From: Planctomycetota bacterium
Lineage (GTDB): Bacteria; Planctomycetota; Phycisphaerae; UBA1845; PWPN01
Reading direction: 5' to 3'
NCBI GenBank assembly: GCA_020346805.1
Contig: CP070790.1
Location: 1,258,061-1,263,976 of the forward strand
DNA length: 5,916 nt
In this document: piece by piece, positions 4,981 to 5,916 of the stretch
How the letters are laid out: each line of letters begins with the position of its first letter
Position numbering within the stretch: position 1 is the first letter of the stretch
Position numbers and translations under genes: made by a program
Notes under the pieces: generated by a model
Databases searched by the model: none
What the model was told of the DNA's origin: nothing
The model's input: only the letters and a program-made list of their open reading frames with translations

Positions 4981-5916
4981 ATGATTGTCAATACTAGACT
5001 ATATGTAATATTCCCATATTTAATAATTATGGGGATGGGAGCATTTCAGCCCCTGGCTAAAGCGGGGGTGCCAAATGTATTCCCGCAGTCCTACAACCAG
5101 TCTGGATTTACCACCAACGATCCTCCCTCTTGGTTTTATAAAACATATGAAAAGAAAAAACTCAGGGCGGAGTGCTTTTCATTGTTTTTTGAAGGGGCTG
5201 AGGTGCTTGATCTTAACGTTGACACCGAAGTCGGCAGAGAAGATGTCCGCGAACTTAGCGATGCAATGAGAGATCTGTCCAACGAAATCGGATGGCGGTT
5301 CAATGGGTTCTGGAGTTTTCCCCGTCTGCCCGGGTTTTTCTGGGAAGATGATATAAACGACCAGCCCGCCGATTACCGGGCCTGTTCCCTCAAGTCCAAC
5401 TGCGATATCTGGCCCAGGGTGCCTTCCTATCCGGAAGAGAACGAATCGAAAATAAAATTCACCGCAGAAGTGCTGGATATTACCAATCAGACGGCAGTCA
5501 ATGAATTGCTAGCTAATATCGCTCAGGTCTTCGATTGGGATGGTCCGGTAAATGAATCTATTGGTCCTCTCTATGGGTATATCGTTTATAATGAGTGGCT
5601 GCTTTCCAGCAATTACGAATCCGTCTGGTCGGAGCATGAAAAAGAGCATGACGTGGATTCGCCTAATAGAGTCATGAGACTCAACCATCAGACCCATTAT
5701 ACGCTTGTTACGGATAACGACCCATATTACAGCTACCTTAATCCTCCCAAGCGGGCCATTACGCTGTTTACCCCAGGGGCGCGGGATAGTTTTGCCGCCT
5801 ATGCCGATGCTCGTGGTTACAGTTATAACAAACTCCCCGCTGTTCGTAATGAGTTTAACGATGACGATGACAGCTTAGTACCCTTTCCCGTCGCTCCCGG
5901 TGAAACCGAACCCTAT
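4981..5916 (+). CDS. Probable secreted glycoside hydrolase-like protein, 3' end beyond window
   Basis: An open frame of 312 codons with no stop reaches the right edge. From ATG 4981 the N-terminus has Arg6, a hydrophobic stretch at about 7-22 and Ala26-Lys-Ala28, fitting a signal peptide cut before Gly29 and export. Later in-frame ATGs at 5029 and 5035 would remove most of this. The body is rich in Trp, Tyr and acidic residues. Residues around 197-206 read PLYGYIVYNEW, resembling strand 4 of clan GH-A TIM barrels, where an Asn-Glu pair (here Asn204-Glu205) carries the acid/base catalyst. A second catalytic Glu would lie beyond the window. Enzyme class is inference from this motif and composition; a larger uncharacterised protein with a truncated N-terminus is the alternative, since the PLAKAGVPN segment could also be internal to a barrel. 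No family was identified. It may have its own control, given the gap and palindrome upstream. Confidence 0.7.
   Translation, partial: MIVNTRLYVIFPYLIIMGMGAFQPLAKAGVPNVFPQSYNQSGFTTNDPPSWFYKTYEKKKLRAECFSLFFEGAEVLDLNVDTEVGREDVRELSDAMRDLSNEIGWRFNGFWSFPRLPGFFWEDDINDQPADYRACSLKSNCDIWPRVPSYPEENESKIKFTAEVLDITNQTAVNELLANIAQVFDWDGPVNESIGPLYGYIVYNEWLLSSNYESVWSEHEKEHDVDSPNRVMRLNHQTHYTLVTDNDPYYSYLNPPKRAITLFTPGARDSFAAYADARGYSYNKLPAVRNEFNDDDDSLVPFPVAPGETEPY

Noticed and set aside
4644..4991. Minus-strand open frame of 115 codons across the gap after gene D
   Set aside because: It overlaps the conserved 3' end of gene D, covers the AT-rich gap and the palindrome, has no recognisable domain, and its composition (many Cys, Tyr, Ile, Pro) looks like translated non-coding DNA.
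5075..5269. Plus-strand frame of 64 codons starting at 5075
   Set aside because: It lies wholly within the longer frame from 4981 in a different phase; the longer frame runs uninterrupted to the window edge and has a protein-like composition.

Overview
The window holds a tandem array of four paralogous type II secretion/type IV pilus-like pseudopilin genes, all on the plus strand. They are followed by a 290-base AT-rich gap and the 5' part of a probable secreted enzyme that runs off the right edge. The style of the pseudopilins ([22 protein letters not shown], then AREQA[RK]xASCxAN, and a C-terminal FAD-x-H-x-x-W motif) is that of the expanded pseudopilin families of the Planctomycetota/Verrucomicrobiota/Lentisphaerota group. 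My best guess is a Phycisphaerae-like planctomycete; this is recognition from memory, not a search. Weak or absent Shine-Dalgarno sites at several genes and moderate GC content fit that guess but do not prove it.

Layout: 1-85 is a leader region with no gene I can support. Pseudopilin genes A (86-1201), B (1259-2353), C (2412-3518) and D (3566-4690) are separated by gaps of only 57, 58 and 47 bases, so one transcript is likely. The A-B and B-C gaps are copies of each other and carry two conserved inverted repeats; the second sits just before the start codon with a Shine-Dalgarno-like tetranucleotide across its loop. The C-D gap has an unrelated 10-bp perfect inverted repeat that overlaps the ribosome binding site of gene D. 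The gap at 4691-4980 contains no convincing gene and ends in a perfect 14-bp palindrome that abuts the ATG at 4981. From there an open frame of at least 312 codons encodes a signal-peptide-like N-terminus and a segment resembling part of a clan GH-A (TIM-barrel) glycoside hydrolase.

How the genes may work together: each pseudopilin would be inserted in the inner membrane, trimmed by a prepilin peptidase after Gly or Ala, and assembled into a secretion pseudopilus or a surface fibre. Their ectodomains (about 320 residues) are much larger than a standard major pseudopilin and share a scaffold with variable loops. No secretion ATPase, secretin or peptidase gene is in the window, so the machinery must be encoded elsewhere. 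A link to polysaccharide use rests only on the adjacent partial enzyme. The most notable sequence-level signals are the mosaic (gene-conversion-like) relationship among the paralogs, the conserved inverted repeats in the duplicated gaps, and the palindrome directly at the start of the last gene.
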